DNA of 64,000 nt, taken from Melampsora larici-populina 98AG31 (lineage: Eukaryota; Basidiomycota; Pucciniomycetes; Pucciniales; Melampsoraceae). The position numbers were made by a program, and so were the translations under genes. The stretch's first letter is position 1, and each line of letters opens with the position of its first letter. Shown here piece by piece: positions 34,031-46,600 of this stretch. The stretch covers positions 259,040 to 323,039 of the forward strand of contig NW_006768799.1 in assembly GCF_000204055.1 (NCBI RefSeq), read 5' to 3'. A model generated the notes under the pieces. It was not told the DNA's origin, did not search any database, and was given only the letters and a program-made list of their open reading frames with translations.

Positions 34031-35333
34031 AAAGGTGAAGGGCTGCTGAGTAGTTGGGATTCAGAGTTGGAGGTTTTGGGTGAAAGAGGTTTGATGATCC
34101 AGTCTCAGACATGGCCTTTTAGTTTTCAGAGTGTGAAGAATTTGAAGTAAACATGAACAAGCAAGTATTAGGAAGTTTGGTCACTTGATCCATGTCTTTA
34201 ACTTCATTTGGGTTTTTTCTTACTACACTGAAGGACAACTTGACTCCTTGGACTCTTTTCTTGCATTCTTCTTTATGATAGGTGGTACCGCCCCTTTCCA
34301 TGACATGGTGGAGATATTGCCTTGGGGCAACATTGGGATCCTTCTACTGAGGATACAATTGCTCTGACGCGTAGGGGTAGGGGGAAGTAGCTGTGGAAAA
34401 TTTATTTCACTCCTTCCCTCTCTCTCCTTTTTCTCCACGCACCAGAATTCTCTGTCCGCTAGAGATCTCTCACCGGCGTCTTTGGACCTCTCTCCCTTCT
34501 TCACTCCATTCTCTCTTTTTTGAACCCACCCTCCACCCTAGAATGGGGTACATAGGCGTAACTGTTGAATAGCGGTTTGGTAATGTGTGTAACCTCCTGT
34601 AGCGTCTCCATTTTAGAATGCTACCCTTTCAGTCTTTGTGTATCAGTATCTTGTATTCCTTCAGTTTAAGTTTCTGTAGATGGGTGCCTAGCCTGCCGTT
34701 CAGAGCTCTCCCATCTACAGAGGCAGGTGTTCCGTACCGCCCCTTCTACGAGGCCCACCCCCAAACCAAAACCTCCCAGGCGTAAGGGAAGTTGGTGGTT
34801 TGCCTAGGGCACACCAGCAAACTTAAGTTGACAATACAAATTTGAAATACAAAATTTATTCTAGTTTGTCCAAATCTAGATATCACCTAGTTGAGAATGG
34901 ACGTAACACTTGATGTTTATGAATCTTAGATCCAAAAAGGTTGGTTTCCATAGTTTCTATCTAACTTGTTTTGATCAACACATTCTGTTCTTTCTCCTCC
35001 TGTTTGATGAAGGTAATGAAATGAAGCAAATCAGATGTTGATAATATTTTGATAAAAGCTAGAGCTGTTTTATCTTAGATCTACATTGCATTGTTTGATA
35101 GAAATTTGAGTTTTTCTCTTCACAATCTGTACGGCTGAGTGTGACTCTGAGGTCAAAATCAACAAAGTCCCTCAAACCGCAGACATCCACTTGAGCCTTT
35201 CAAGGTTTGTGAGGCTTGTAAGCTGAGCAGACTGGTTTTGAAGTTAGTGAAGTACGGTCTGGGATTAATCTGAGGTTTTGCAAGAATGTTGTCCTTGCAA
35301 CTGCCTGGTGGGGCCTGTTCATCCCGAGCAATA
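34031..35333. other. Region without supported genes
   Basis: The only structural feature seen is an 11-bp inverted pair, CTGTAGATGGG at about 34673 and CCCATCTACAG at about 34709, which can fold into a hairpin with a loop of about 25 nt. A CT-rich block around 34400-34530 precedes it. No coding region was recognised. Confidence 0.35.
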
Positions 35334-35608
35334 GGTGCCTTCAAACTAGGGAAAATTTGAAAAGTTGAAAAGAAAAATTGGGAACCATGTAATTACAATA
35401 CAAGCAATACAACACTGTAGTGCAATCACAAAGTTAGACTTTGTATTTGGAGGGGGCCTCCCTCATAGGGCTTCACAGTTTTGAAGCAGCAAAAAGGTGT
35501 GTAATCAAAAACTATGAATTCACTATAGCTCTGTATCAGTTGTATCTAAATTACAAGGTTCAAAGATTTTCTTTTCAGGTTTTTATTTTTTTCTAGTTTG
35601 AAGGCACC
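35334..35608. mobile_element. 275 bp MITE flanked by TA
   Basis: GGTGCCTTCAAACTAG at the left end is repeated, perfectly inverted, at the right end. TA is present on both sides (35332-35333 and 35609-35610). Its terminal sequence is unrelated to that of the 32118-32707 element. Non-coding. Confidence 0.65.
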
Positions 35609-35610
35609 TA

Positions 35611-38111
35611 ATGTTTTGCATCTCAACTACAAATCTCACACTTTTACTCACTGTTCCTTAACAAGATAGTTGATGAGGCTTTTATGTCTCTCCTGCTAAT
35701 TTCAAAATAACTCTTAAACACTTCATGATATTGAAACCTAAAGTATCAAGGATATGTTTTGTTTTTGTAGATTTCTGCGTGAGTGTAAGATCAATTACAG
35801 AACCAGGGGTTTCAAGCGTGGGCTCTTTTATTACTTTTGCTAGAAAGCTTGCCCCAATCAAGAAAAAATAAAACAGAATTAGACCCAGAATTCACCGCAG
35901 CAGTCACAACGCAGCAGAGAGAAAAAAGTTTGAGGGTGCTGTCACATGTGGTGTGATCTCCCTCCCATTCGTTCCTTTTGATTCCCCCGTTGCCGCCAAA
36001 AAATTCTCATATTCTCAAAATCCCTGCCATCACTTTGTTTTCCTCACCAAACTCAATCCCCCGCTGCTTCTCTCATCCTGGAAATGTGTCCTATCCATGA
36101 TGGCTGGTCTCTGTAATGAAAAAGGTACACTTTTTTGCATTAATCCCTCCATTTGTCTTTTCAGTGCATTTCATTCAACTTGCTGATAATCCCCAACAAC
36201 ATTTCTAGGTATCTTCTCCAATAACTACCATCATACTGTCCCAAGTTCAACCCTTTCGAGTTTGGATTCAATATGTCAAAGTTTGATGTCTGGAGATCAC
36301 AACTTTTAGTTACTAGCTCAAATCCAATCAAACGGAATCAACACACAAATTGTACCATTATTGTGTTCTTCAGATATTTGAAGATAAGCTTGATCATTTA
36401 GAATAGATGAATTGTAGTAGCAAAGATTGTGATTGTAGATAAGAGTGGTGTGAAAATTGAAATTGTATCAATCCTCTTCATAGGATTACAAGCAAATCAA
36501 TCAGTTTTGGTCTTGTTCAAAAACATCAGTCTCTAGATTACACAAGAGAGCTGAGATTTTTCAAAGTCTTTCTTGTAGGAAGATAGGAAGGTCAATTGGG
36601 TTTGACCAAGCAAAGCCAATTGATTTTTGACTTTGAATGTCTTCAAGCAAACTGAGATGGTTTTTGATCCTGTTCATAAGACCATAGACGAGTTGAATGG
36701 GTTTGGATGACTTCAAACCCAATGATATCTTTTATTGCCCTCATAAGAGATCTGAGATGGTTCTCAGCTCGCAATCATAGGATTGCCTATAGAAGAATCA
36801 ATTGAAATTGATTGGTTGTGATATTTTTCATAACCAATCGATGATTCTAATTTCTGACACTCTCGACTACGTTGAAAAATCACTCATGTTTTGAATATCT
36901 TTCATAAATTATTTCATCTCAGACTTTGGTATTCAGCAGAGCTCGCACTGGACAGGTTGGAGATATGTAAGATACCTCTCAATCAACTTGCCCTTTTTCA
37001 TAAAAGCTCATCATCTCTTATTTTCATCTGTTAACAAAAATTCTGCTTGTTATCAACATATGAGGAATAGTACAGAGAGAGAGGTTTCACACATCAATCC
37101 AACACCTCAAACCCATTGCAAAAGAGTGTGGGAAAGAAGAGCTGGTGAGGTAATGGTGAGACAAAGCTAGGTGGACCAATCACTGATATCAGACTGTGTT
37201 GCGAGGACGGTCATCTGAATCGAAGGATATGAAAGGTTGTTAGAAAGTACACCAATAGATGATGAATAAGATCTATATACTTAAATCAATGTCCCTCTCG
37301 ACCGTTGCTATCCTATCCGTTATCCTGACCCGGTTATCCCTACTACCCTATACTCTTTGCCCGGTCCACAAGTGCGCTCCCCCCCATCCCCAATGCAACG
37401 ACTTCTCTCCACATTACTCTGTCCCCAATACATACCGTGTTCCTAATACAATCCCCGCTACACCTTTCCTCAAACCAGGACGCCGGTCAAGACCACCCAT
37501 GTTACCCCTTCACTGTCACTCATCCATCTTTACCGTATCACTGATTGTGCCCAACCTGCCATCTTTGCCGGACCAGATTGCTTCCTCTGCTCTATTACCA
37601 ACCTCCACTAGTCTTCTCTACCATCCTATACCCATTTCAATCCTACTTCATCTACCTCTTCATCTCCCAACCCGCCCTCAAAAATTTTTATCGCTATTTT
37701 GTCATTCGTCCTGGACTAACCTGTGTTTCTTAGTCTATTATTCACCTGTTAGGTCCCACTTCCATGCACTACGCTATACCCATCCAGTCCCAACCAACAT
37801 TCAAACCTGATCTCACCGGTCAGTAAACTACTCAACTACCCACGCACCTACACTCTGGGGTTTTGCCCTTTATACACCCATTCCTTGCTCACCGGCGTCA
37901 ATTACTTAAGGCATCTCCTCCCTCTTCTCTTCCTCACTCCAAACACTCTTCGACGTACATTACCTTCTATATTCACAACGAATATTGCTCACGTCCAATA
38001 CCCACCTTCGAATCAATCCCGCTATTCCCCCCTAAACTTATTTACTCTATTCTTCCCTAAACTTATTCGTCTTACCCAAATCTTAAACCTTTATCTCTAC
38101 CTTTGCTTACA
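35611..38111. other. Region without supported genes; base composition changes near 37250
   Basis: Up to about 37250 the sequence is AT-rich host-like DNA. From about 37250 it becomes C-rich and pyrimidine-rich on the plus strand, like the 42330-43660 stretch, so this change may lie near the left part of the Helitron. Long frames at 37259-37810 and 37885-38316 look like compositional artefacts rather than proteins. Confidence 0.35.
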
Positions 38112-39297
38112 ATGGCTTCTACCTCTACTTTACCTGCCGGCAATCCACCCGTCCGGCCATCTCACCCTGTTACCGTTTCAGGCGTCGTCGAAGTTGCCAC
38201 CATGGTATGTTCTCCTCTTCTCACCACCACTTCTTCTCCCTCCTGCTGAATTACCCGTTCCTCTCAGTTACCCCCCGCCGACAATCGCAATTACACTTAC
38301 CAATCCTGCACTGTAGCCGTTACTTGTAACGGGTGGGATTCAGATCGCGAGGCTGAGTACGATGGAACGTTCACCGCGTATTGCTCCTCCGTTGACGCTC
38401 CTCTCGACGGCCATTGTTACGTCATGAAGTCCCGCTTCTTGCCGGATTGCCGCTCTGCCGACTACGCTATGTACCACGAAGCAGATCACAAAATCTTGGT
38501 TGGCACCAGCGATTCTTTCGCCGGTGTTCTCAACAATAATACTGCAGTCACTGGCCTAGGCATTGTCAATTCTAAAAGCACCATCCCGGACGACGCCACC
38601 GGGAAAAATATGTTGTGTTTTTTCATGCAACATATTGATTACAAACCTCAGGTCCGTTATTCCACTACTACAACTCCTGCTCTACCGCTCATATGTTTCT
38701 ACAGATCCGCGAAGATTACCAATTCGAGATGGAGTACCGTATCCGGCCTACTAGAAACCTCCAAAGCGCGCAAGGCCTGATCCAAGTTGGTCGAGAAACA
38801 TTGATAAACGGGTTCATCGTTGATTGGGACGACGAAAATAATCGATGGATTGTAGAGGTCAGTATTCAACTCTTGTATCCGTGATACTACTTCTCTGACC
38901 TGTTTCCCTCTAATACAGGTCTATGAGTCATTCACGATATGCAAATACGTCGTAAGTAAGAATGTTGCATGTAAGTGAGATGAAGAAAAGGTTTGAAATC
39001 GGTGAGGATCAAACCTTTGACTCATAGGTGGCTTATAAAGGAAAACTAACAGTTGTACGCAGCGAAGAGTTAAAGAAACACAAGACACGAATAGAGAGCA
39101 CGCATGACAACAGATCAGAAATAATAGAAACGTAACCAATAAGAACACACATCACAACAAGCATCAAAACAGAACAAAAGAGACACGCTAGATAAAATAG
39201 GATCAAAACTATTCGCCGTCATAACAATCAACAAGGTCACCAGCGTTAGCAATTGCACCGGCCATTCCGACACGTCGAACAAAAAGGTTGTTCCAGG

Positions 39298-41998
39298 TAA
39301 GGCTCCGACCCGCGCCCCGGAGGCCCCGGGGCACCCGTCGGCAGGCCCGGCCCGAGCCCGTCCCGGACAGGCTTAAAAGCTGGTGAGGCCCGAGAGTAGC
39401 CCTCTCTTGGGCTTTTGTCGGGGCTTTTGGGCCCAAGCTGAGGCACTAAAAATCAAGGAGCTGACATGATTTTACTCGGAAAACTGCACAGAAGAGGTGT
39501 TATAGGTATGGATGGATACATTGTATCTTGTAAATATAAGGGTAAAAAAGCAAAACAAGAGGTTGTACATTTCATAAGGGTCGCTTAACGGCGTCCTAAA
39601 CCAAACTTGAACCAGCTTTTTACACACAACAGGGCCTCACAAGTGAAGGCCTTCATACTCATCCGATACTTAGTCCATAGACGACTGCCTCCTGAGAAAA
39701 CTCGTTCGGAAGAGACACTTGTAGCGGGAACAGCTAGGTGAGCACGAGCCATTCGAGCCAATGTAGGGAGGTTCTTCTGCTCCAACTTCCAATAGTCTAA
39801 TGGTTCGCGATCTTCGCGTTCGCAGAGACCGTTGAGGTAAGTATCTACTTCCTCTTCAACCGTGAGCTTTGATCCACGATTTACAAACCGTCGAGCTCCG
39901 AATGCTCGACGCTTGGGTTCTGGCTTGGTTGAAGTACCATCACTGCTATCTGTATCATCCGATTGGAATTTGATCGCTTCCTTCAAAAACAAGGCTTTGA
40001 GTGCAGCCCTGTTGGGGATTTGGGCTAGATCGAGGGTCTGATCAGAGATCTCGGCCAGCTTGCTACGAGGGTCCAAGATATTGCCACAAAGATAGACAGG
40101 CTTTTGCGCAGCAGCTCGATAGTAGTCCATCACCTTTTTCTTGATTGGATTGATTGCGGCTAAAAAGACTGGATTGGTGACAGTCGACAAGGCCTATGTA
40201 CATAGTTCAAAATGTCAGTGGGCTGAATTGGGAAGGTTGATGAATTAAAAGGAAACTCACCAGATCTAGTGACTTGATAAGACATTGATAAGTTGGAATT
40301 GCATCAGCAAGAGTTGGTGATTTTGCCGCCGAGAGTAGAACTGTGGCCTCCTCTAAGGGACGTAGAAACTTTGTAAAGCTTTCTAAGAGATTCCACTCAG
40401 AGGAAGAGATGGCATATTGAATGTATTCGTCATTGGTAGTGAGCATGTTCACTGCTTTCTTCAACTCGATCGCTCGCTCAAGACAATTTAAGTCAGAGTT
40501 CCATTGAGTCTTCACAGGTCGTACAAAACCTTTGTGCAAACCACAAGACTCGGCTAGCTTCTGGAATGATTGTAGTTGTTGAGGGGATTTATAAATATAG
40601 GTGATCAGTGCGTAAAGCCTCTTGAATGCACTATTCCCTGGCTGAGGAGCAGACTCGTTTTCGAGCCATTCATCTAGACCGTTTACTGCAGGACCAGTAT
40701 CTGTCTCTCCGAGAGCCTTACTAAAGCTTTTGATTCCAGCTTGAGCAGCTAAGTTGACAACATGGGCCATACAGCCTAAGAGGTGAGTTTTTGCATCGAA
40801 GTCAGGGATATGAGGTTGGAGTAGTCGGGCCATGGCAGCATTTGTGTTGGCATTATCGGCTGTTAGAGTAAAAACTCTATTGATTATTTTAAAGTCTTGA
40901 AGAGTTTTGTGAAGAAGCTCAACTAAGTTTTCCGCCGAATGATCCCCATCGATTTCCTTCACCGCAAGAATGATCTCCTCAAGCTGAAAATCGTTATTGA
41001 TCCAGTGTACTGTGATACCGAGTATTGATTTCCGAGACGGTGCAGACCATCCATCAAAGGTCAGGGAGACGTAAGGAGTAGCCTTCAGGATCTCAATAAT
41101 CTGGAGTGAGAGAGATCGGAACTGAGAGATGATGTATTCGGATTGAGTGTCAGATCCGTAGTGAAGGTGACGGATTTCAGGATTTGCCACTTCAAGGAGG
41201 TCTCGAAACTCTGTGCTCTCAACCAATGAGAAAGGAAGCTCCTGCATAACAATAAGTCGGGTGACTGCAGCTTTGTAGTTTGCAGCATTCAGTTTGACAA
41301 CCTTCAAGAAAAAAGGTAAGGTAAGATTCAAGATAAATTGGCGAGTTCAAACAAAAGACATTGAATCAATAGCAAAAGTGAATAACATACAGGACAAATT
41401 CGTCTTTCCTTGGCATATTTTTCCATGTTAATAGCTGACTCTTCTCTTACATCTGTTGCTGTGATTCCATGTTTCTTTGAAAGGTGCCGTATCATTGACT
41501 TTGTTGATGATGTTTTATCCCGTGTGATTTCAGTAAGGCAAAGATCATTGCTCCCCGGGTTAACTTTGGCTTGACATATTAGTACATGCTTGTCCTTGGT
41601 TTTATGCTCTATAAAGTAATGCCATACCCAGGAAGACTTTGCGCCAGACTTATTTTGAGAATTTGCTTGAGAATCACTCTTGGAAGTACCCATAGATTTT
41701 GAGTCCGGTTCTGGTTCCCCTTCAGAGTCTATAATAATGGTTTTTGGTTTTTTTTGGTTGGTTTGGGGACTCAATGAGCTACGAGGGTGTTTGCTGCTGA
41801 TTGTATCTGGTTGTGCTGAGCGTGTCATGTTGATGATGAGCAAGGTAAAATCAAGTGCAATTTTGGTTGGGGTAATTAGGCTACAAGGCCTTTTTTTGAA
41901 AGAAAAACTCGGGGCAGCCCCGGGCCCGCCTGAGCTTTGCTGAGCCCGAGGCCGGGCAGGCCTCGAATAGGTCGGGCCGGGGCCGGGTCGGAGCCTTA
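39298..41998 (-). mobile_element. hAT transposon, apparently complete
   Basis: 2701 bp bounded by TAAGGCTCCGACCCG and its inverted copy, with an 8-bp target duplication GTTCCAGG at 39290-39297 and 41999-42006. GC-rich subterminal regions (CGGGCC, GCCCGA words) lie inside both ends. The single gene is on the minus strand and appears intact, so the element may be autonomous. Confidence 0.9.
39585..41828 (-). CDS. hAT-family transposase
   Basis: Three minus-strand exons (41391-41828, 40261-41301, 39585-40193; both introns phase 0) give 695 aa. The N-terminal part has a BED-like segment (SWVWHYF.., two Cys, then MIRHLSKKHG). Catalytic residues are visible: Asp in TFDGWS (about 229), Asp in TADNANTNAAM (about 295) and Glu in SSERVFSGGSRL (about 656). 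MAHVVNLAAQ, VKTQWNSDLN and the C-terminal dimerisation region (DYWKLEQ..LARMARAHLAVPATSVSSER) are characteristic. No internal stop or frameshift was seen. It cuts and pastes elements with the matching TAAGGCTCCGAC ends. Confidence 0.92.
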
Positions 41999-42329
41999 GT
42001 TCCAGGTGGCCAAGTAACCCCATCAGGGCGCGTCCGCCCCGCAAAGTCAGTCCATCTCTACTTCTCTTCCTTCTACGTACTCTGATATCCCCCTTAGACA
42101 TGTTGCCAGCTCTACTCCAACCAAGCCTGTCAAGAACGCGAAGGTTACTCCAGACGTCAAAGGCAAACGTAAGGCGGTCAATCAGGAACCCGTCAGCTAT
42201 GTTGAGGATGAATTTGAATCCGAAGACGAAGAAGAAGAAGACGCACCTCCACCTCCAAAAGTGACTCGCAAGTCTCCTAAGAAACCCGCAAAGTCCAAAG
42301 CCAAGAAAGTCAAGGAAACCGATGAATAG

Positions 42330-43664
42330 GGCTGTGGATTGTTTTATTTCTGCATTTTGGTCCCTGTTTTCTCTATTGTCGCGCACTCTGTCCTCCCCTC
42401 TTATCCTGCCGTCGTCTTCGATTTGTCTCATCAATAATCGTCCCCGTTCGTACATTCGACTGTGACCGTCCAACTATGCACCATGTCATTCCTTTTTATG
42501 TCTCTTCCTTCTCAATCTGTTGCATCCCTAATTGTCTTACGCTTCACGTCAACCAATAATGTACTCTTCTATTTGTTTGCACTATATCACCTATGGTCGT
42601 TCGCTCCCATTACGATAATTTATCTCATTCCATGACGTGCGCTAAGAATAAACAACTGATTTCGATCGTACATGATGCTTTAGCCTCGGTCATCGCATCC
42701 ACATGCTTGTCCCTGGATCGACGCTACACCTGTCCCAAACTGCCCCGTAATCTTTCCAATCTTACTGACTAGATCCGCCGAACCGTTTGCCACCACACCG
42801 CACCGTCCTTTCCTAACGCTCCACCTGGTCCATCAACCAGCAAGGCACCCAGGTTGGACTCATAGGTGCCTTGCTTCATTGTGGGGCCACATCGAACACA
42901 CCCATGTAAGGTATTATGATTATCTCCCTGCCATGCCCCAAAACTTCTCATCCTACTCATCCACTTCTCCATCTTCGAGCTCCCTTCATTTCAATCTCCC
43001 AATCACCCAACCCACTTTTATTGTTAAACCACTACCCGCTACCAAATATTCCTGTGCTCACTACCCACCAGTTCTCCGTCGCTCTGCTATACATTTCCCC
43101 CCGCTACAAACTTGACCTATTGCACCTTCTCATTTAATCAACGATACCTCTTTACCTCATTTCTCCGGCCCTCTCACTCAACCGGGCTCCTATCACTATA
43201 AATTGGGCTTTTATTTCTTTTCGCATTGTCCTTTTCACTGTCCTTCAACTCAGGTGCGCCTATGCTTTGACTCAGCTCTTGTTCTCCACTCTGTTACTGA
43301 CCCTTTTTTCCACCCTTAGCCATCTAACTCACTCACTTGATATCGTCAATAATATTACATCTCCTCCCGCTCACCTCGACGCATCGTCTCTTCTATTACT
43401 TTAAATTCGCTCTTAATTCTTTCTTCTCGTCGCACCGCTACTCTTTCAGGCTTATTCGACCCATCTCCTCCTCTTATTCTTCAAAGGAGCTGTTTGCTTC
43501 CTTTTGCGTCGTGCATTTCTCTATCTTCTCACTCGCGTAAGTCTACATTTCTACCAAACATTCATATTCCAGCGCACTGCTGACCCTTCTATCGCACTTT
43601 AGCCACTGAACGCACCCAGCGCGTATTGCTAATACCCAACATTTCCCTCTCTAACTATTCTACA
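42330..43664. other. Pyrimidine-rich non-coding stretch upstream of the Helitron Rep-helicase
   Basis: There is no supported gene; open frames are short and composition-driven. It probably contains the 3' end of accessory gene 1 and the promoter of the Rep-helicase gene. Confidence 0.4.
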
Positions 43665-46600
43665 ATGGTCAACAACGGTCCGGCTGCGAGGACTGCAGAA
43701 GAGAATACTGAGTCTTCTATCTTAACAAGGTTCGCCGATGAGATGCCTTTCAACATCGGGACCTGCACCGACCCATGTAAGGACTGCGGTGCTTTGCATT
43801 GGAAGCTTGAACGTCCTAAGGGTACAAAGAGTGCCAAGAAGGCGTCTTTCTCAACTTGCTGCCAGCGAGGCGCTGTCAAACTGCCTACCCACCGAGTTGA
43901 AAATCGCATGACGCCGTTATTTCTGCAAAATTTGCTCTCAAAGCAAGATCGGAGTACGTCGACATCCTCTTTGCATCCCTCTGCTCAATGAACTAACTTT
44001 ATAATCAGTTTCGAAAGATTTCAGGAAAAATATCCGTCGTTACAACAATGCGTTGTCATTCGCCTCGACAGGTACAAAGCAAGACATGACAGTAACGGGG
44101 AAGGGTGGATCTTGGACTTACAAAATCAGTGGAAGACTTACTCACCGCATTGGTTCTTTGTTTTCTGAGCCCGGTGTAAAGAAGAAATTCGCCCAAATGT
44201 TTATGTTTGGAGACGAGGGCGATAACAAAGGAGCGGCTAGGAGTGCTTTCGTCGGCGGCAAGCTCGATATTCCACTCATGCGACAATTCCAAGCCTTCAT
44301 GTATACTCACAACCCCTTCGCCAAAATGTACAAGTCTGCCGAGCAGCTGCTGAACGAAAATACTGTCAAAACTATTAAGATCAAATCGATGCCTATTGCT
44401 GGACGGGATAAGAATCGGTATAATTTTCCGACCTGTGATGAGGTATCAGCAGTTATCGACGGAGATGGAGTCATTGGGTCCCTTGATCGCGATATCATTC
44501 TGCAGCGGGTTAGTGGTAAACTACGAAGGATATCGGAGTTGAATATGAACTACTTCTCACTCCGCTACCCAATCTTCTTTATGTTTGGATCCCACAGTTG
44601 GGATGAACATTACAGACACATGAATACTAGAAGTAAGATCCCTAATCTTTGTAATTTTAATACGATACTTATCTTTCTGCTTTACGACCTTAGGACCAAG
44701 TGGCAAAGTTTCAAATCTCGAATGGTTTGCCTATACCTTATTCAGCCGCGAAGGTATCTTCTCTCCAATCTTGAGAGGTGGTCGCCTATTTCAGGAATAC
44801 TTGGTCAATATGTATGTCTGCGTCGAGAACGCCCGGATGAAATTCTTTAAGTTAAACCAGAAGAAAATTCGCGCCGACTTATACACAGGCGCCACCGACG
44901 CTTTGAACAACAACGACTTTGCGATTGGCAAGAAGATTATCCTACCATCCACATTCATTGGAGGCCCTCGTGCTATGCAAGAGCTTTTCCACGACGCCAT
45001 GGCTTTGGTCCAGTGGTACGGGCCTCCTAGCTTCTTTATTACAATGACTGCCAACCCCCAATGGCCAGAAGTATTAGAAGCTCTTCTGCCAGGTCAAGAC
45101 CCTTCCGACCGGCCAGACCTGGTTGCTCGTGTTTTCCACTTGAAGCTCGCCGAGATGCATAAAGATGTTTACAAAAGGGGTCGCCTCGGTAAAAATTTAT
45201 CTAATGTTGACACGATCGAGTTTCAAAAGCGTGGCAATCCACACGACCACGCAGTCTTAATCAATGATCGGAAAACTACGCCGCAAACTCCCTCAGAAAT
45301 TGACCTGACTGTCTCTGCCGTACTTCCCGATTCAGCATCTTCTCCTCAACTATATGCGTTGGTGACTCAATTCATGCTCCACGGGCCCTGTCACGCTGGC
45401 AAAACATGCTGGACTGGTACCAAATGCAAATATGGTTATCCTCGAGAATTCACTGAAACCACTGTAGTGTCAGAAAACGCTTACCCGGCATACAGACGTC
45501 CCGACGATGGCCGATTCTTCTTGAAGAATGGCTACCGGTACACGAACCGTGACGTCGTGCCGTACAACAGCTTCTTACTATTGAAATTCCGTTGTCATAT
45601 TAACTGTGAAGTCACTGTCGGAATGAAGTCAGTGAAGTACTTGTATAAATACATAAGTAAAGGACATGATCGTCGTGTTGTAAAGCTTGAAGCGGAAAAC
45701 GAACCAGATGATTTCATCAATGGGCGCGAATTAGCGGCTGCAGAAGGTGAGCCGCTTCTTTGGTCAAAAAATCTGGAAGACCGATTACTAACGAATATCT
45801 CTCCCAGCTGTTTGGCGCTTGTTTAAGTTCGTTCTCTCCGGAAGATGGCCCTCCGTCACCCGATTAGCATTACATCTCGAGAATGCACACACTGTATACT
45901 TCAACAACACTGAAGAGCTCATTAATGCGATTGATTCGGGACGAGCAGCGCGCACGACACTCACGGAATTTTTTGCCCTATGTGCCATGAATGCTGTACT
46001 GCCAAAATCGAAGGGAAGTGTTAGATCGTTACTTTATACCGAGATGACCGAACATTACTGGTGGTCTAAGGAAGAAAAACAGTGGTTACCTCGCGTGAAC
46101 AAAACGGTCTCCATCAGCCGACTCCACTTCGCTGGTCCTAGCCATGGAGAACGCTACTACTTGCGATTACTACTTACGCATGTACGAGGACCAAAATCAT
46201 TCCGTAACATTCAAACAATCCACGGCCAAGTTTACAAGAGTTACAGATCCGCGGCAGATGCACTCGGTCTATTGATGTCCGACACTCACATCGAAGCCTG
46301 CTTAACAGAAGCAGCCCGTTTCAAAACTGGTAGACAACTTCGCGAGTTGTTTGGCCTGATCTTGGTTCATAGCCCACCCGCGAATCCTATGAAATTATGG
46401 GTCAATTTCATAGAAGAACTCTCCAACGATTGTGAATTTACTTTGGCACTCCTGTCACCAACTATCAAGCCCACGATTGAGCAACTAAACAACTATGCCC
46501 TTTCGCTAATGGAGAACATCGTGGCACACATGGGCAAAACGCTACACGACGTAGGTTTAGAAGCTGTGAATCCCGACTTGTTGGTCGCCATTGGTGGTCC

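Larger units (their letters stand above)
38112..42329 (+). pseudogene. Helitron-associated accessory gene 1, interrupted by a hAT element
   Basis: Exons 38112-38204, 38268-38651, 38705-38857 and about 38919-38951 are in phase and encode MASTSTLPAGNPP... through a conserved-looking domain. Further coding sequence near 39200-39297 continues across the hAT insertion (GTTCCAGG duplicated) to 42045, then after an intron to 42098-42329. The tail is acidic then basic (EDEEEEDAPPPPKV, KKPAKSKAKKVKE). The linking exon around 38952-39200 is unclear. The segment YQFEMEYRIRPTRNL closely matches TEFEMEYWIRRTDNL of the gene at 48686. Helitrons often carry RPA-like single-strand-DNA-binding genes; this pair sits in the right place, but I cannot show an OB fold by eye. 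Confidence 0.55.

Noticed and set aside
33902..34150. Open frame encoding a long Arg-Gly repeat
   Set aside because: It is the AGAGGA purine tract of one tandem unit read in one frame, with no support as a gene.
37259..38316. Long open frames rich in Pro, Leu and Ser upstream of accessory gene 1
   Set aside because: Pyrimidine-rich sequence gives open frames in several registers; there are no motifs or splice joins, and the second overlaps the real gene out of frame.
41328..42473. 381-codon minus-strand frame extending past the hAT right end
   Set aside because: Only its C-terminal part from 41828 downward is transposase exon 1; the rest runs through the terminal repeat and accessory gene 1 in the wrong strand.
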